Of a DNA stretch of 64,000 nucleotides, positions 28,386 to 38,533 are shown in pieces. A model generated the notes under the pieces. The model saw only the letters and a program-made list of their open reading frames with translations. It ran no database searches and was not told where the DNA came from. Source of the DNA: Pseudomonas turukhanskensis (lineage in GTDB: Bacteria > Pseudomonadota > Gammaproteobacteria > Pseudomonadales > Pseudomonadaceae); contig NZ_BSFN01000012.1 in NCBI RefSeq assembly GCF_027922365.1, forward strand, positions 62,001 through 126,000, written 5' to 3'. Both the position numbers and the translations under genes were made by a program. Every line of letters begins with the position of its first letter. Position 1 is the first letter of the stretch.

Positions 28386-28997
28386 ATGAGCAAACATGAA
28401 GTACTCGAAAAGAACGTGTTCCTGTTGGTGCTGTGCATGGTGCTGGCGGTCAGCATCGGCGGCCTGACGCAAATCGTGCCGCTGTTCTTCCAGGATGTGA
28501 CCAACAAACCAGTGGACGGCATGAAGCCCTACACCGCGCTGCAACTGGAAGGCCGCGACATCTACATCCGCGAAGGTTGCGTCGGCTGCCACTCGCAGAT
28601 GATCCGCCCCTTCCGCGCCGAAACCGAACGCTACGGCCACTACTCGGTAGCCGGTGAAAGTGTGTGGGATCACCCTTTCCTATGGGGTTCCAAACGCACC
28701 GGCCCGGACCTCGCCCGCGTTGGTGCGCGCTACTCCGATGACTGGCATCGCGCGCACTTGTACAACCCGCGCAACGTGGTGCCGGAATCGAAAATGCCGG
28801 GGTATCCATGGCTGGTTCAGCATCAACTCGATGGCAAAGACACCGCCAAGAAACTGGAAGTGATGCGCTTGATGGGCGTGCCGTACACCGACGCCGACAT
28901 CGAGGGCGCTAGCGCCGCCGTACAGGGCAAAACCGAGATGGACGCGCTGGTCGCGTATCTGCAAGTGCTCGGCACCGCCATCAAGAACAAGCGCTAA
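28386..28997 (+). CDS. ccoO: cbb3 oxidase monoheme cytochrome c subunit (first operon)
   Basis: A 203-residue membrane-anchored c-type cytochrome that relays electrons from CcoP to CcoN. One N-terminal helix (VFLLVLCMVLAVSIGGLTQI) is followed by a periplasmic domain with the heme site CVGCH. The axial Met is likely in the ESKMPGYPW segment. GGAGAGCGGCC precedes the ATG at 28386, 11 nt after ccoN. The next gene begins 18 nt after the stop, leaving no room for a ccoQ. Confidence 0.96.
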   Translation: MSKHEVLEKNVFLLVLCMVLAVSIGGLTQIVPLFFQDVTNKPVDGMKPYTALQLEGRDIYIREGCVGCHSQMIRPFRAETERYGHYSVAGESVWDHPFLWGSKRTGPDLARVGARYSDDWHRAHLYNPRNVVPESKMPGYPWLVQHQLDGKDTAKKLEVMRLMGVPYTDADIEGASAAVQGKTEMDALVAYLQVLGTAIKNKR

Positions 28998-29015
28998 GCA
29001 GGGGGAATTGTAAAA

Positions 29016-29933
29016 ATGACTGTTTTCTGGAGTTGGTACGTCTGCTTCCTGGCCTTGGGCAGCCTGCTCGCGTTGCTCTGGCTGGTGTTTTCCACCCGCA
29101 GCGGTGAAACCCCCAACGGCGGCGACAAAACCATGGGCCATGCCTTTGATGGCATTGAGGAATATGACAACCCCTTGCCACGCTGGTGGTTCCTGCTATT
29201 CGTCGGCACCATCTTCTTTGCCTTTATATACCTGCTGCTCTATCCGGGCCTGGGTAATTGGAAGGGGATTCTGCCGGGCTACAGCGATGGCTGGACGCAA
29301 GTCAACCAATGGCAACGCGAAGTGGACAAAGCCGACGCACAATACGGCCCCCTCTTCGCCCGCCTGGCCGCCATGCCGCTGGAAGAACTGAGCAAGGATC
29401 CCCAAGCGCTGAAAATTGGTGGCCGCCTGTTTGCCACCAACTGCTCGGTGTGCCACGGCTCTGACGCTAAAGGGGCTGTCGGCTTTCCCAACCTCACCGA
29501 TAGCAACTGGCGCTGGGGCGGCGATGCCGAGACCATCAAGGCCAGTATCCTTCATGGTCGCATGGCTGCCATGCCAGCCTGGGGTCCGGTAATTGGCGAC
29601 GCAGGGGTGAAAAACGTTGCGGCCTATGTGCGCACCCGACTGGCGGGCCTGCCGCTGCCAGATGAAAGTGATGCCGATCTTGATGCCGGTGGCACCACTT
29701 ACGCCACTACCTGCGCCGCCTGCCACGGGCCGGAAGGCACCGGCACAGCCGTAATGGGCGCTCCAGACCTCACTCACCCAGGCGGCTGGATCTACGGCAG
29801 CAGCCTGACCCAACTGCAACAAACCATCCGTCACGGCCGCAACGGCCAGATGCCGGCGCAAGAGCAATTCCTGGGTAACGACAAGGTGCATGTACTGGCC
29901 GCTTATGTACTGAGCCTGTCGCGCCAGCAGTGA
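29016..29933 (+). CDS. ccoP: cbb3 oxidase diheme cytochrome c subunit (first operon)
   Basis: A 305-residue protein with an N-terminal anchor. The hydrophobic region includes a second segment (WWFLLFVGTIFFAFIYLLLYPG), followed by two periplasmic cytochrome c domains with CSVCH and CAACH. It accepts electrons from soluble cytochromes or the bc1 complex. The linker between FDGIEEYDNPLP and the first heme domain is 15-20 residues shorter than in the second-operon copy, which has an additional SYLNNETKQEFSNG segment. It is the last gene before a terminator at 30082-30119. Confidence 0.95.
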   Translation: MTVFWSWYVCFLALGSLLALLWLVFSTRSGETPNGGDKTMGHAFDGIEEYDNPLPRWWFLLFVGTIFFAFIYLLLYPGLGNWKGILPGYSDGWTQVNQWQREVDKADAQYGPLFARLAAMPLEELSKDPQALKIGGRLFATNCSVCHGSDAKGAVGFPNLTDSNWRWGGDAETIKASILHGRMAAMPAWGPVIGDAGVKNVAAYVRTRLAGLPLPDESDADLDAGGTTYATTCAACHGPEGTGTAVMGAPDLTHPGGWIYGSSLTQLQQTIRHGRNGQMPAQEQFLGNDKVHVLAAYVLSLSRQQ

Positions 29934-30081
29934 CAGGTTGGTGATCGGTGAGCATGGCGCGACGGACTGCGGGTCATGCTCAATTGACACCTCAAACACC
30001 ATGATCAACCGCGTCAATCGCTCCATCGAGCAAGCTGACCGAACGGCCAACCTCGCCCTTGGTCGCGATGCGACCCAGTGT

Positions 30082-30119
30082 CGCACCCTGACGACGGGTA
30101 ACCTTCAGGGTGCGTTTTC
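30082..30119 (+). terminator. Intrinsic terminator between the two cbb3 operons
   Basis: CGCACCCTGA (30082-30091), a 13-nt loop, TCAGGGTGCG (30105-30114), then TTTTC. This separates the first ccoNOP cluster from the second, arguing that the second has its own promoter. Within the gap 29934-30360 I find no gene. A weak -35/-10 pair (TTGCAA 30282-30287, 17 nt, CATACT 30305-30310) is the best promoter candidate, and no ANR box is visible. Confidence 0.85.
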
Positions 30120-30281
30120 ATCTACTAAGCTGGCGCATTAGCCGTCAGTGTTTGCTATGAGGCACATGACCCATTCGTTGACGGTTAGGGATAAGGGCGG
30201 ACACCTGAGAACCATCCTCATTTAGAGGCCGAAATAACTTGTTTCAGGTGTCTGAAAGCCTTATCGCTGCGGCCTGTGGCG

Positions 30282-30310
30282 TTGCAATGACTACGTCGTT
30301 TCCTCATACT
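30282..30310 (+). promoter_or_regulatory. Candidate promoter of the second cbb3 operon
   Basis: TTGCAA and CATACT with a 17-nt spacer, four of six matches in each box. It would give a 44-nt leader before the ccoN ATG at 30361. The lack of an ANR box nearby fits a constitutive second cluster, as described for the P. aeruginosa cco1 operon. Confidence 0.35.
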
Positions 30311-30360
30311 TGCCGCCGATTTTTACCCCTAAAAAACACCCTAAACCGTGGAACCTTAGA

Positions 30361-31803
30361 ATGAGCACAGCAATCAGTCCGACTGCTTATAACTATAAGG
30401 TGGTCCGCCAGTTCGCCATCATGACGGTGGTCTGGGGGATCCTTGGCATGGGCATGGGCGTCTTCATCGCCTCGCAATTGGTATGGCCGGAATTGAACTT
30501 CGGTTTGCCATGGACGAGCTTTGGTCGCCTGCGCCCCCTGCATACCAACTTGGTGATTTTCGCCTTCGGTGGCTGTGCTCTGTTCGCTACGTCGTACTAC
30601 GTAGTTCAACGTACCTGCCAGACTCGTCTGATTTCAGACAGCATGGCGGCCTTCCACTTCTGGGGCTGGCAAGCCGTGATCATCGGCGCGGGTATCACCC
30701 TGCCGCTGGGCTACACCACCTCGAAGGAATACGCTGAACTGGAATGGCCGTTGGCCATCCTGCTGGCTGTGGTCTGGGTGACCTACGCCGCCGTGTTCTT
30801 CGGCACCATCATCAAGCGTAAAACCAAGCACATCTATGTCGGCAACTGGTTCTACGGTGCCTTCATTCTGGTAACGGCGATGCTGCATATCGTCAACCAC
30901 ATGTCGCTGCCGGTTTCGCTGTTCAAGTCGTACTCGCTGTATTCCGGTGCGACCGACGCGATGATCCAGTGGTGGTACGGCCACAACGCTGTAGGCTTCT
31001 TCCTGACAACCGGCTTCCTGGGGATGATGTACTACTTCGTTCCGAAGCAGGCCGAGCGTCCGATCTACTCCTATCGCCTCTCCATCGTGCACTTCTGGGC
31101 ACTGATCACCCTGTACATCTGGGCCGGTCCGCACCACCTGCACTACACCGCTCTGCCGGACTGGGCTCAGTCCCTGGGCATGGCCATGTCCATCATCCTG
31201 CTGGCACCAAGTTGGGGCGGCATGATCAACGGCATGATGACCCTGTCTGGCGCCTGGCATAAGCTGCGCACCGACCCAATCCTGCGCTTCCTGGTTGTGT
31301 CCCTGGCGTTTTACGGCATGTCGACCTTCGAAGGTCCGATGATGGCCATCAAAACCGTCAACTCGCTGTCGCACTACACCGACTGGACCATCGGCCACGT
31401 ACACGCCGGTGCACTCGGTTGGGTTGCCATGATCTCCATTGGCGCCCTGTACCACATGATCCCGAAACTCTGGGGCCGCCCACAAATGCACAGCGTTGGC
31501 CTGATTAACGCGCACTTCTGGCTCGCCACCATCGGTACCGTGCTGTACATCGCTTCCATGTGGGTCAACGGTATTACCCAAGGCCTGATGTGGCGTGCAA
31601 TCAACGAAGACGGCACCCTCACCTACTCCTTCGTTGAAGCGCTGCAAGCCAGCCACCCGGGCTTCGTCGTGCGGGCAATCGGTGGTGCGTTCTTCGCCTC
31701 CGGCATGCTGCTGATGGCCTACAACACCTTCCGTACCGTGCGCGCCTCCCAGCCAGCTGAAGCAGAAGCCGCCGCTCAGATCGCTGTAGTTGGAGCTCAC
31801 TGA
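30361..31803 (+). CDS. ccoN: cbb3-type cytochrome c oxidase subunit I (second operon)
   Basis: Catalytic subunit, 480 residues, with the same heme and CuB motifs as the upstream copy (PLHTNLVIFAFGG, WYGHNAVGFFLT, GPHHLHYTALPDW, GHVHAGALGWV). It differs in the N-terminus (MSTAISPTAYNYKVV) and the C-terminal tail (AAAQIAVVGAH). By order it corresponds to the cco1 cluster of P. aeruginosa, expressed at all oxygen levels. The ATG at 30361 is the family start; the next gene, ccoO, starts on the last base of the stop codon. Confidence 0.96.
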   Translation: MSTAISPTAYNYKVVRQFAIMTVVWGILGMGMGVFIASQLVWPELNFGLPWTSFGRLRPLHTNLVIFAFGGCALFATSYYVVQRTCQTRLISDSMAAFHFWGWQAVIIGAGITLPLGYTTSKEYAELEWPLAILLAVVWVTYAAVFFGTIIKRKTKHIYVGNWFYGAFILVTAMLHIVNHMSLPVSLFKSYSLYSGATDAMIQWWYGHNAVGFFLTTGFLGMMYYFVPKQAERPIYSYRLSIVHFWALITLYIWAGPHHLHYTALPDWAQSLGMAMSIILLAPSWGGMINGMMTLSGAWHKLRTDPILRFLVVSLAFYGMSTFEGPMMAIKTVNSLSHYTDWTIGHVHAGALGWVAMISIGALYHMIPKLWGRPQMHSVGLINAHFWLATIGTVLYIASMWVNGITQGLMWRAINEDGTLTYSFVEALQASHPGFVVRAIGGAFFASGMLLMAYNTFRTVRASQPAEAEAAAQIAVVGAH

Positions 31804-32414
31804 TGAGAAATCATGACGTAGTCGAGAAGAATATCGGCCTGTTGGCCTTCTTCATGGTTATCGCCGTAAGCATCGGGGGTCTGACTCAGATCGTTCCGCT
31901 GTTCTTCCAGGACGTTACCAACAAGCCGGTTGAGAACATGAAACCGCGCTCGGCACTGGAACTGGAAGGTCGCGACGTCTATATCGCCAACGGTTGTGTC
32001 GGCTGCCACTCGCAGATGATCCGTCCGTTCCGCGCTGAAACCGAACGCTATGGCCATTACTCGGTAGCCGGTGAAAGCGTTTGGGACCACCCGTTCCTGT
32101 GGGGTTCCAAGCGTACCGGTCCGGACCTGGCCCGCGTTGGTGGCCGCTACTCCGATGACTGGCACCGTGCGCACTTGTACAACCCGCGCAACGTAGTGCC
32201 TGAGTCGATCATGCCGGCTTACCCGTTCCTGGTAGAAAACAAGCTCGACGGCAAAGACACCGCCAAGAAAATGGAAGTTCTGCGTTCCATGGGCGTGCCT
32301 TACACCGACGAAGACATTGCCGGCGCCCAAGCTGCGGTCAAAGGCAAAACTCAAATGGATGCTGTGGTTGCCTACCTGCAAGGTCTGGGCACCATCATCA
32401 AAAGCAAACGGTGA
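31803..32414 (+). CDS. ccoO: cbb3 oxidase monoheme cytochrome c subunit (second operon)
   Basis: A 203-residue anchored cytochrome with the heme motif CVGCHSQM and one N-terminal helix (NIGLLAFFMVIAVSIGGLTQI). The TGATG overlap with ccoN indicates translational coupling. It is nearly identical in length and core to the first-operon CcoO, with changes concentrated near residues 50-60 and 140-185. A 6-nt gap leads to ccoQ. Confidence 0.96.
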   Translation: MRNHDVVEKNIGLLAFFMVIAVSIGGLTQIVPLFFQDVTNKPVENMKPRSALELEGRDVYIANGCVGCHSQMIRPFRAETERYGHYSVAGESVWDHPFLWGSKRTGPDLARVGGRYSDDWHRAHLYNPRNVVPESIMPAYPFLVENKLDGKDTAKKMEVLRSMGVPYTDEDIAGAQAAVKGKTQMDAVVAYLQGLGTIIKSKR

Positions 32415-32420
32415 CATGAG

Positions 32421-32612
32421 ATGGATATTGGGATGATTCGCGGTCTTGGCACCGTAGTGGTGATGGTTGCTTTCGTTGGCCTGGCCCTCTGGGTGTTCAG
32501 TGGCCGACGCCAGAAAGACTTTGATGAAGCCACCCTGCTGCCGTTCGCGGATGATCCCGAAGCCATCAAGCACGTCGAGCAAGAGCAAGCTTCTAGGAGT
32601 AACAAAGAATGA
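32421..32612 (+). CDS. ccoQ: cbb3 oxidase small subunit CcoQ
   Basis: A 63-residue membrane peptide with one helix (LGTVVVMVAFVGLALWVFSG), then a charged tail with FDEATLLPFADDP, the typical CcoQ/FixQ pattern. CcoQ stabilises the assembled oxidase. Its TGA overlaps the ATG of ccoP (ATGA-type overlap, 32609-32612). Only this operon has a ccoQ; none fits in the first cluster. Confidence 0.93.
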   Translation: MDIGMIRGLGTVVVMVAFVGLALWVFSGRRQKDFDEATLLPFADDPEAIKHVEQEQASRSNKE

Positions 32613-33598
32613 CCCTCTTCTGGAGTCTGTACGTCACTGTACTCACCCTGGGCACCATCGCCACGCTGACTTGGATTCTTCTGTCCACGCGCAAAGGCCA
32701 ACGTGCTGAAACCACCGACGAAACCGTCGGCCACTCCTTCGACGGCATCGAGGAGTACGACAACCCGCTACCCAAGTGGTGGTTCATGTTGTTCGTCGCC
32801 ACCATCATCTTCGCCCTCGGCTACTTGGTGCTCTACCCGGGCCTGGGCAACTGGAAAGGCGTACTGCCGGGCTACTCCTACCTGAACAACGAGACCAAGC
32901 AGGAATTCTCGAATGGTCAGCCAGGCTGGACCGGTGTGCACGAGTGGGAAAAGGACATGGCCAAGGCTGATGCCAAGTTCGGTCCGATCTTCGCCAAGTT
33001 CGCCGCCATGCCGATTGAAGAAGTTGCCAAAGACCCGCAAGCCCTGAAGATGGGTGGCCGCCTGTTCGCCTCCAACTGCTCGGTCTGCCACGGCTCCGAT
33101 GCCAAGGGCAACTACGGTTTCCCTAACCTGACCGACGCCGATTGGCGCTGGGGCGGTGAAGCATCCACCATCGAAACCACCATTCTCGGCGGTCGCCATG
33201 CGGTGATGCCGGCGTGGGGCACCGTAATCGGTGACCAAGGCGTTCGTGACGTAGCTGCTTTCGTTCTGACCCAACTGGACGGCCGCAAGCTGCCCGAAGA
33301 CGCCAAGGCAGATCCTGCCAACGGCCAGAAAATCTTCGCGGCCAACTGCGTGGCTTGCCACGGCCCTGAAGGCAAAGGCACCCCGGCAATGGGTGCGCCT
33401 AACCTGACTCACCCGGCGGCGTTCATCTACGGTTCTAGCTTCGCTCAGCTGCAACAGACCATCCGCTACGGCCGTCAGGGCGTTATGCCTGCTCAGGAAC
33501 AACTGCAAGGCAAGGACAAGGTTCACCTGTTGGCGGCCTACGTCTACAGCCTGTCCCACGGCAATGCCTCGGATGCTGAGAAAGAAAAAGCCGAGTAA
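32609..33598 (+). CDS. ccoP: cbb3 oxidase diheme cytochrome c subunit (second operon)
   Basis: A 329-residue protein with two N-terminal hydrophobic segments, including WWFMLFVATIIFALGYLVLYPG, and two heme-c sites, CSVCH and CVACH. The linker holds an extra polar stretch (SYLNNETKQEFSNGQPG) lacking in the first-operon copy. It ends with a charged tail (ASDAEKEKAE). Last subunit gene of the second cbb3 operon; a hairpin follows at 33621-33645. Confidence 0.95.
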   Translation: MTLFWSLYVTVLTLGTIATLTWILLSTRKGQRAETTDETVGHSFDGIEEYDNPLPKWWFMLFVATIIFALGYLVLYPGLGNWKGVLPGYSYLNNETKQEFSNGQPGWTGVHEWEKDMAKADAKFGPIFAKFAAMPIEEVAKDPQALKMGGRLFASNCSVCHGSDAKGNYGFPNLTDADWRWGGEASTIETTILGGRHAVMPAWGTVIGDQGVRDVAAFVLTQLDGRKLPEDAKADPANGQKIFAANCVACHGPEGKGTPAMGAPNLTHPAAFIYGSSFAQLQQTIRYGRQGVMPAQEQLQGKDKVHLLAAYVYSLSHGNASDAEKEKAE

Positions 33599-33620
33599 TC
33601 GCCTCGTAAGAAATTGCTTA

Positions 33621-33645
33621 GGAGTCTGCCCACAGGGCAGATTCC
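33621..33645 (+). terminator. Hairpin after the second ccoP
   Basis: GGAGTCTGCCC, 3-nt loop ACA, GGGCAGATTCC: an 11-bp stem with one G-T pair, 22 nt after the ccoP stop codon. There is no T run, so termination may be partial, with some read-through to ccoG. Confidence 0.55.
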
Positions 33646-33754
33646 TGATGCAACCCCCGCCTCACTCCTGCTCCTCGCCCCTTTTCGCCCTCCCCCGCAC
33701 TAAAACAAGCCTTACGCGACCTCACGTCGCAGCAATAACCCTGCAATCAGCGCG

Positions 33755-33760
33755 TATAAT
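33755..33760 (+). promoter_or_regulatory. Consensus -10 box upstream of ccoG
   Basis: TATAAT lies 75 nt before the ccoG ATG. No good -35 hexamer is at 16-18 nt. It would allow separate transcription of the oxidase-maturation genes if an activator or an extended contact helps. Confidence 0.4.
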
Positions 33761-33835
33761 TCAGAGCGCACTAGTCGCTTTGACCTCCGTCGGCAAGCAT
33801 CGACGAGGCTTTCTCCACTGCCGTGGTACGTATCG

Positions 33836-35251
<1,416 letters not shown>

Positions 35252-35313
35252 GGCGATTGCCCCCTACACTAGCGCCCTGCAAAAACCAGGTAACCGATTC
35301 AGAGAGACAACCA

Positions 35314-35850
35314 ATGCCCGCAACAGCAAGCAGTCCCTGGTACAAACACATCTGGCCGTGGATCATCATTGGCATGCTGGCCACCTCGGTGGCCCTGACC
35401 ATGCATATGGTATTTATCGCCGCCGATGGCCAGGACACGCTGGTCACCGACAACTACTACGAAGCTGGCAAAGGCATCAGCCGGTCGTTGGATCGCGAAC
35501 GCCTGGCCAAAGACCTGCATTTGGAGGCTCGCGCCCAACTGGATGAAGTCACCGGGGAAGTCAGCCTGGTACTCAGCGGCGGCAGCCGTCCCGACACACT
35601 GGAAATGAACCTGATCTCCCCGACCCAGGCCGAGAAAGACCGCAACCTGATCCTCAAGCGCAGCAGCACCGAGCCAGACCGTTACATCGGCCAACTACCC
35701 GAAGCCGTTGAAGGCCGCCGCTTCGTTGAATTGCTCGGCCAGCAAGGCGAGCAAACTTGGCGTCTGTTCGAGGAAGAAAAAGTCGGCCCAGGCGTGGAAC
35801 TCAAACTGGGCGACGAACCTATCCCCGGCGCCGAAGAAGAGCAGCGTTAA
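35314..35850 (+). CDS. ccoH: cbb3 oxidase assembly protein CcoH (FixH)
   Basis: A 178-residue single-pass membrane protein required for stable cbb3 oxidase. The N-terminal helix is HIWPWIIIGMLATSVALTMHMVFIA, followed by the FixH signature VTDNYYEAGKGISRSLDRE and a periplasmic beta-rich domain. The ATG at 35314 (MPATASSPWYK) is chosen because the membrane segment then begins near residue 12. A longer in-frame start at 35257 lacks support. ccoI begins 10 nt downstream. Confidence 0.92.
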   Translation: MPATASSPWYKHIWPWIIIGMLATSVALTMHMVFIAADGQDTLVTDNYYEAGKGISRSLDRERLAKDLHLEARAQLDEVTGEVSLVLSGGSRPDTLEMNLISPTQAEKDRNLILKRSSTEPDRYIGQLPEAVEGRRFVELLGQQGEQTWRLFEEEKVGPGVELKLGDEPIPGAEEEQR

Positions 35851-35860
35851 TCCTGCTGAT

Positions 35861-38290
35861 ATGAGCGCGCCCCTGCCCTGCTACCACTGCAGCCTGCCGG
35901 TTCCCGCCGGCAGTCGTTTTTGTGCGACCGTGCTCGGCGCGGGCCGCGAATTCTGCTGCCCTGGCTGTCAGGCGGTCGCCGAAGCCATCGTGGCCGGCGG
36001 GTTGGAAAGCTATTACAGCCACCGCAGCGAAAGCTCGGTCAACCCGCAAGCCCTGCCCCAACAATTGCAGGACGAGCTGGAACTGTACGATCGCGCTGAC
36101 GTACAGCAGGCCTTCGTCCACCACGACGCTGATTTGGCGGAAACCACCCTGTTGCTTGAAGGCATCAGCTGCGCCGCCTGCGGCTGGCTGATCGAGCACC
36201 GTTTGCGGCAATTGCCGGCAGTAGCCGAGGCTCGCCTCAATCTGTCCAACCACCGCTTGCAAGTGCGCTGGGCCGATAGCCAACTGCCCCTAAGCGCGCT
36301 GCTCAACGAATTGCGCCTTATCGGCTATGCAGCCCACCCCTACCAGGCCGACCGCGCTGCCGAGCAACTGGCCGCGGAAAACCGCCTCACCCTGCGCCAG
36401 CTCGGCGTCGCCGGCCTGCTGTGGTTCCAGGCGATGATGGCGACCATGGCCACCTGGCCCGAATTCAATATCGACCTGAGCCCCGAGCTGCACCAGATCA
36501 TGCGCTGGGTGGCGATGTTTCTGACCACGCCCATCGTGTTCTACAGCTGCGCGCCGTTCTTCAAAGGCGCCATGCGCGACCTGCGCACTCGCCATCTGAC
36601 CATGGATGTGTCGGTGTCACTGGCTATCGGCAGCGCCTATGTCGCGGGCATCTGGACTGCCATTACCGGCAACGGCGAGTTGTATTTCGATGCCGTCGGC
36701 ATGTTCGCTCTGTTCTTGCTCACCGGCCGTTATCTGGAACGCCGAGCCCGCCAACGCACCGCCGCGGCCACCGCCCAGTTGGTCAATCTGTTGCCGGCAT
36801 CCTGCCTGCGCCTGGACGCCGACGGCCAGGGCGAGCGCATTCTGCTGCGCGAGCTGCAACTGGGTGAGCAGGTGCTCATCCACCCCGGCGCCGTGGTGCC
36901 GGCGGATGGGCGAATCGTGCAGGGTCAATCCAGCGTCGACGAATCGCTGCTGACCGGCGAATACCTGCCGCTGCCCCGAGGTGTCGGAGATCTGGTCACC
37001 GCCGGCACGCTTAACGTGGAAGGCCCGCTGCACGTTAAAGTGGAGGCGCTTGGCCCCGATACCCGCCTGTCTGCCATCGTCCGGCTGCTTGACCGCGCCC
37101 AAGCCGACAAGCCGCGTCTGGCGGAGCTGGCCGACAAAGCCGCGCAATGGTTCTTGCTGATCACCCTGGCATTGGTGGTAGTAATTGGCGCCGTCTGGTG
37201 GCACCTGGATTCGGACCGCGCCTTCTGGGTGGTGCTGGCCATGCTGGTTGCCACCTGTCCTTGCGCCTTGTCGCTGGCCACGCCCACCGCCCTCACCGCC
37301 GCCACCGGCACCTTGCACAAGCTCGGTCTGCTACTTACCCGCGGCCATGTGCTGGAAGGCCTCAACCAGATCGACACGGTAATTTTCGATAAAACCGGCA
37401 CCCTTACCGAAGGCCGCCTGACCCTGCGCGCCATTCACCCCTTGGGCAGCGACAGCGACGACACCTGCCTGGCCTTGGCTGCGGCGCTGGAAAATCACTC
37501 CGAGCACCCGATTGCCCGCGCCTTTGGCCAGGCACCAGCAGCCGCCGAATCGGTCAGCAGCGTGCCGGGGCTGGGTCTGGAAGGTGTAATCGAGGGCCGT
37601 CGTTTGCGCATTGGCCAGGCCGACTTCGTCGCACAGCTAAGCGGCAAGCCCGCGCCGGTGATGCCCGCCGAAGCGGGCCAATGGCTGCTGCTGGGCGACG
37701 CGCAAGGCCCGCTGGCCTGGTTTGTTCTCGACGACCGGCTGCGCGGCGACGCGCCAACCCTGCTCGCTGCCTGCAAAGCGCGCGGCTGGAAAACCTTGTT
37801 GCTGTCCGGCGATACCTCGCCAATGGTCACCAGCGTCGCCCGCGACCTGGGCATCGACGAGGCCCATGGCGGCCTGCGCCCGGACGATAAGCTGGCCATG
37901 CTGCATACCCTGCACAGCCAGGGCCGCAAAGTGCTGATGCTGGGTGACGGCGTCAACGACGTGCCGGTGCTGGCCGCCGCCGATATCAGCGTGGCCATGG
38001 GCTCGGCTACCGATCTGGCGAAAACCAGTGCCGACGCGGTGTTGCTGTCCAATCGCCTCGACGCCCTGGTGCAGGCCTTCGCCCTGGCGCGCCGCACCCG
38101 CCATGTGATCATCGAGAATCTGTTGTGGGCCGGCCTGTACAATGGCCTGATGCTGCCGTTCGCCGCCCTTGGCTGGATCACCCCGGTATGGGCTGCGGTC
38201 GGCATGTCGGTCAGCTCCTTGACCGTGGTACTCAATGCCTTGCGCCTCACGCGCCATCGCGCGCTGACGCCAAGCGCTGGCAGCGTCTGA
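35861..38290 (+). CDS. ccoI: Copper-translocating P-type ATPase for cbb3 assembly
   Basis: An 809-residue P1B-type ATPase that moves Cu(I) out of the cytoplasm for insertion at the oxidase CuB site. The N-terminal Cys cluster REFCCPGCQAV is followed by a heavy-metal domain with ISCAACGWLIE. The membrane metal site is the CPC motif in ATCPCALSLATPTA. The phosphorylation site is DKTGTLTEG and the hinge is GDGVNDVPVL. The start at 35861 (MSAPLPCYHCSLPVPAG) matches the family; an upstream in-frame extension overlaps ccoH. No copper-sensor gene is adjacent, in agreement with a biosynthetic rather than detoxifying role. Confidence 0.95.
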   Translation: MSAPLPCYHCSLPVPAGSRFCATVLGAGREFCCPGCQAVAEAIVAGGLESYYSHRSESSVNPQALPQQLQDELELYDRADVQQAFVHHDADLAETTLLLEGISCAACGWLIEHRLRQLPAVAEARLNLSNHRLQVRWADSQLPLSALLNELRLIGYAAHPYQADRAAEQLAAENRLTLRQLGVAGLLWFQAMMATMATWPEFNIDLSPELHQIMRWVAMFLTTPIVFYSCAPFFKGAMRDLRTRHLTMDVSVSLAIGSAYVAGIWTAITGNGELYFDAVGMFALFLLTGRYLERRARQRTAAATAQLVNLLPASCLRLDADGQGERILLRELQLGEQVLIHPGAVVPADGRIVQGQSSVDESLLTGEYLPLPRGVGDLVTAGTLNVEGPLHVKVEALGPDTRLSAIVRLLDRAQADKPRLAELADKAAQWFLLITLALVVVIGAVWWHLDSDRAFWVVLAMLVATCPCALSLATPTALTAATGTLHKLGLLLTRGHVLEGLNQIDTVIFDKTGTLTEGRLTLRAIHPLGSDSDDTCLALAAALENHSEHPIARAFGQAPAAAESVSSVPGLGLEGVIEGRRLRIGQADFVAQLSGKPAPVMPAEAGQWLLLGDAQGPLAWFVLDDRLRGDAPTLLAACKARGWKTLLLSGDTSPMVTSVARDLGIDEAHGGLRPDDKLAMLHTLHSQGRKVLMLGDGVNDVPVLAAADISVAMGSATDLAKTSADAVLLSNRLDALVQAFALARRTRHVIIENLLWAGLYNGLMLPFAALGWITPVWAAVGMSVSSLTVVLNALRLTRHRALTPSAGSV

Positions 38291-38305
38291 CTGCCCGGAG
38301 CCTGT

Positions 38306-38533
38306 ATGCCCGCTTTATATTTGCTGATCCCGATAGCCCTGCTGATCGTTGCGGTGTGCATCTTTATCTTCTTCTGGGCCGTGAACAGCGGCCAATACGA
38401 CGACCTCGACGGCCCGGCCCACAGCATTCTGTTCGACGATCAGGACCCCAACCACTTGGCCGGCGTCGACCAGGCCAGCGGTCACGACGAAAACGAGAAC
38501 ACCCGCGACAAGCAGGAGCCGCCCCGTGCTTGA
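38306..38533 (+). CDS. ccoS: cbb3 oxidase assembly protein CcoS
   Basis: A 75-residue single-helix membrane protein (MPALYLLIPIALLIVAVCIF, then a FFWAVNSGQYDDLDGP motif conserved in the FixS family). It is needed for cofactor insertion into the oxidase. It begins 15 nt after ccoI and overlaps the next gene by 8 nt. The Asp/Glu-rich tail (DQDPNHLAGVDQAS onwards) is longer than in the shortest CcoS proteins. Confidence 0.92.
   Translation: MPALYLLIPIALLIVAVCIFIFFWAVNSGQYDDLDGPAHSILFDDQDPNHLAGVDQASGHDENENTRDKQEPPRA

Noticed and set aside
30001..30360. ANR box for the second ccoN
   Set aside because: TTGACACCTCAA and GTTGATCATGG resemble half-sites, but no 14-bp TTGAT-N4-ATCAA palindrome is present.
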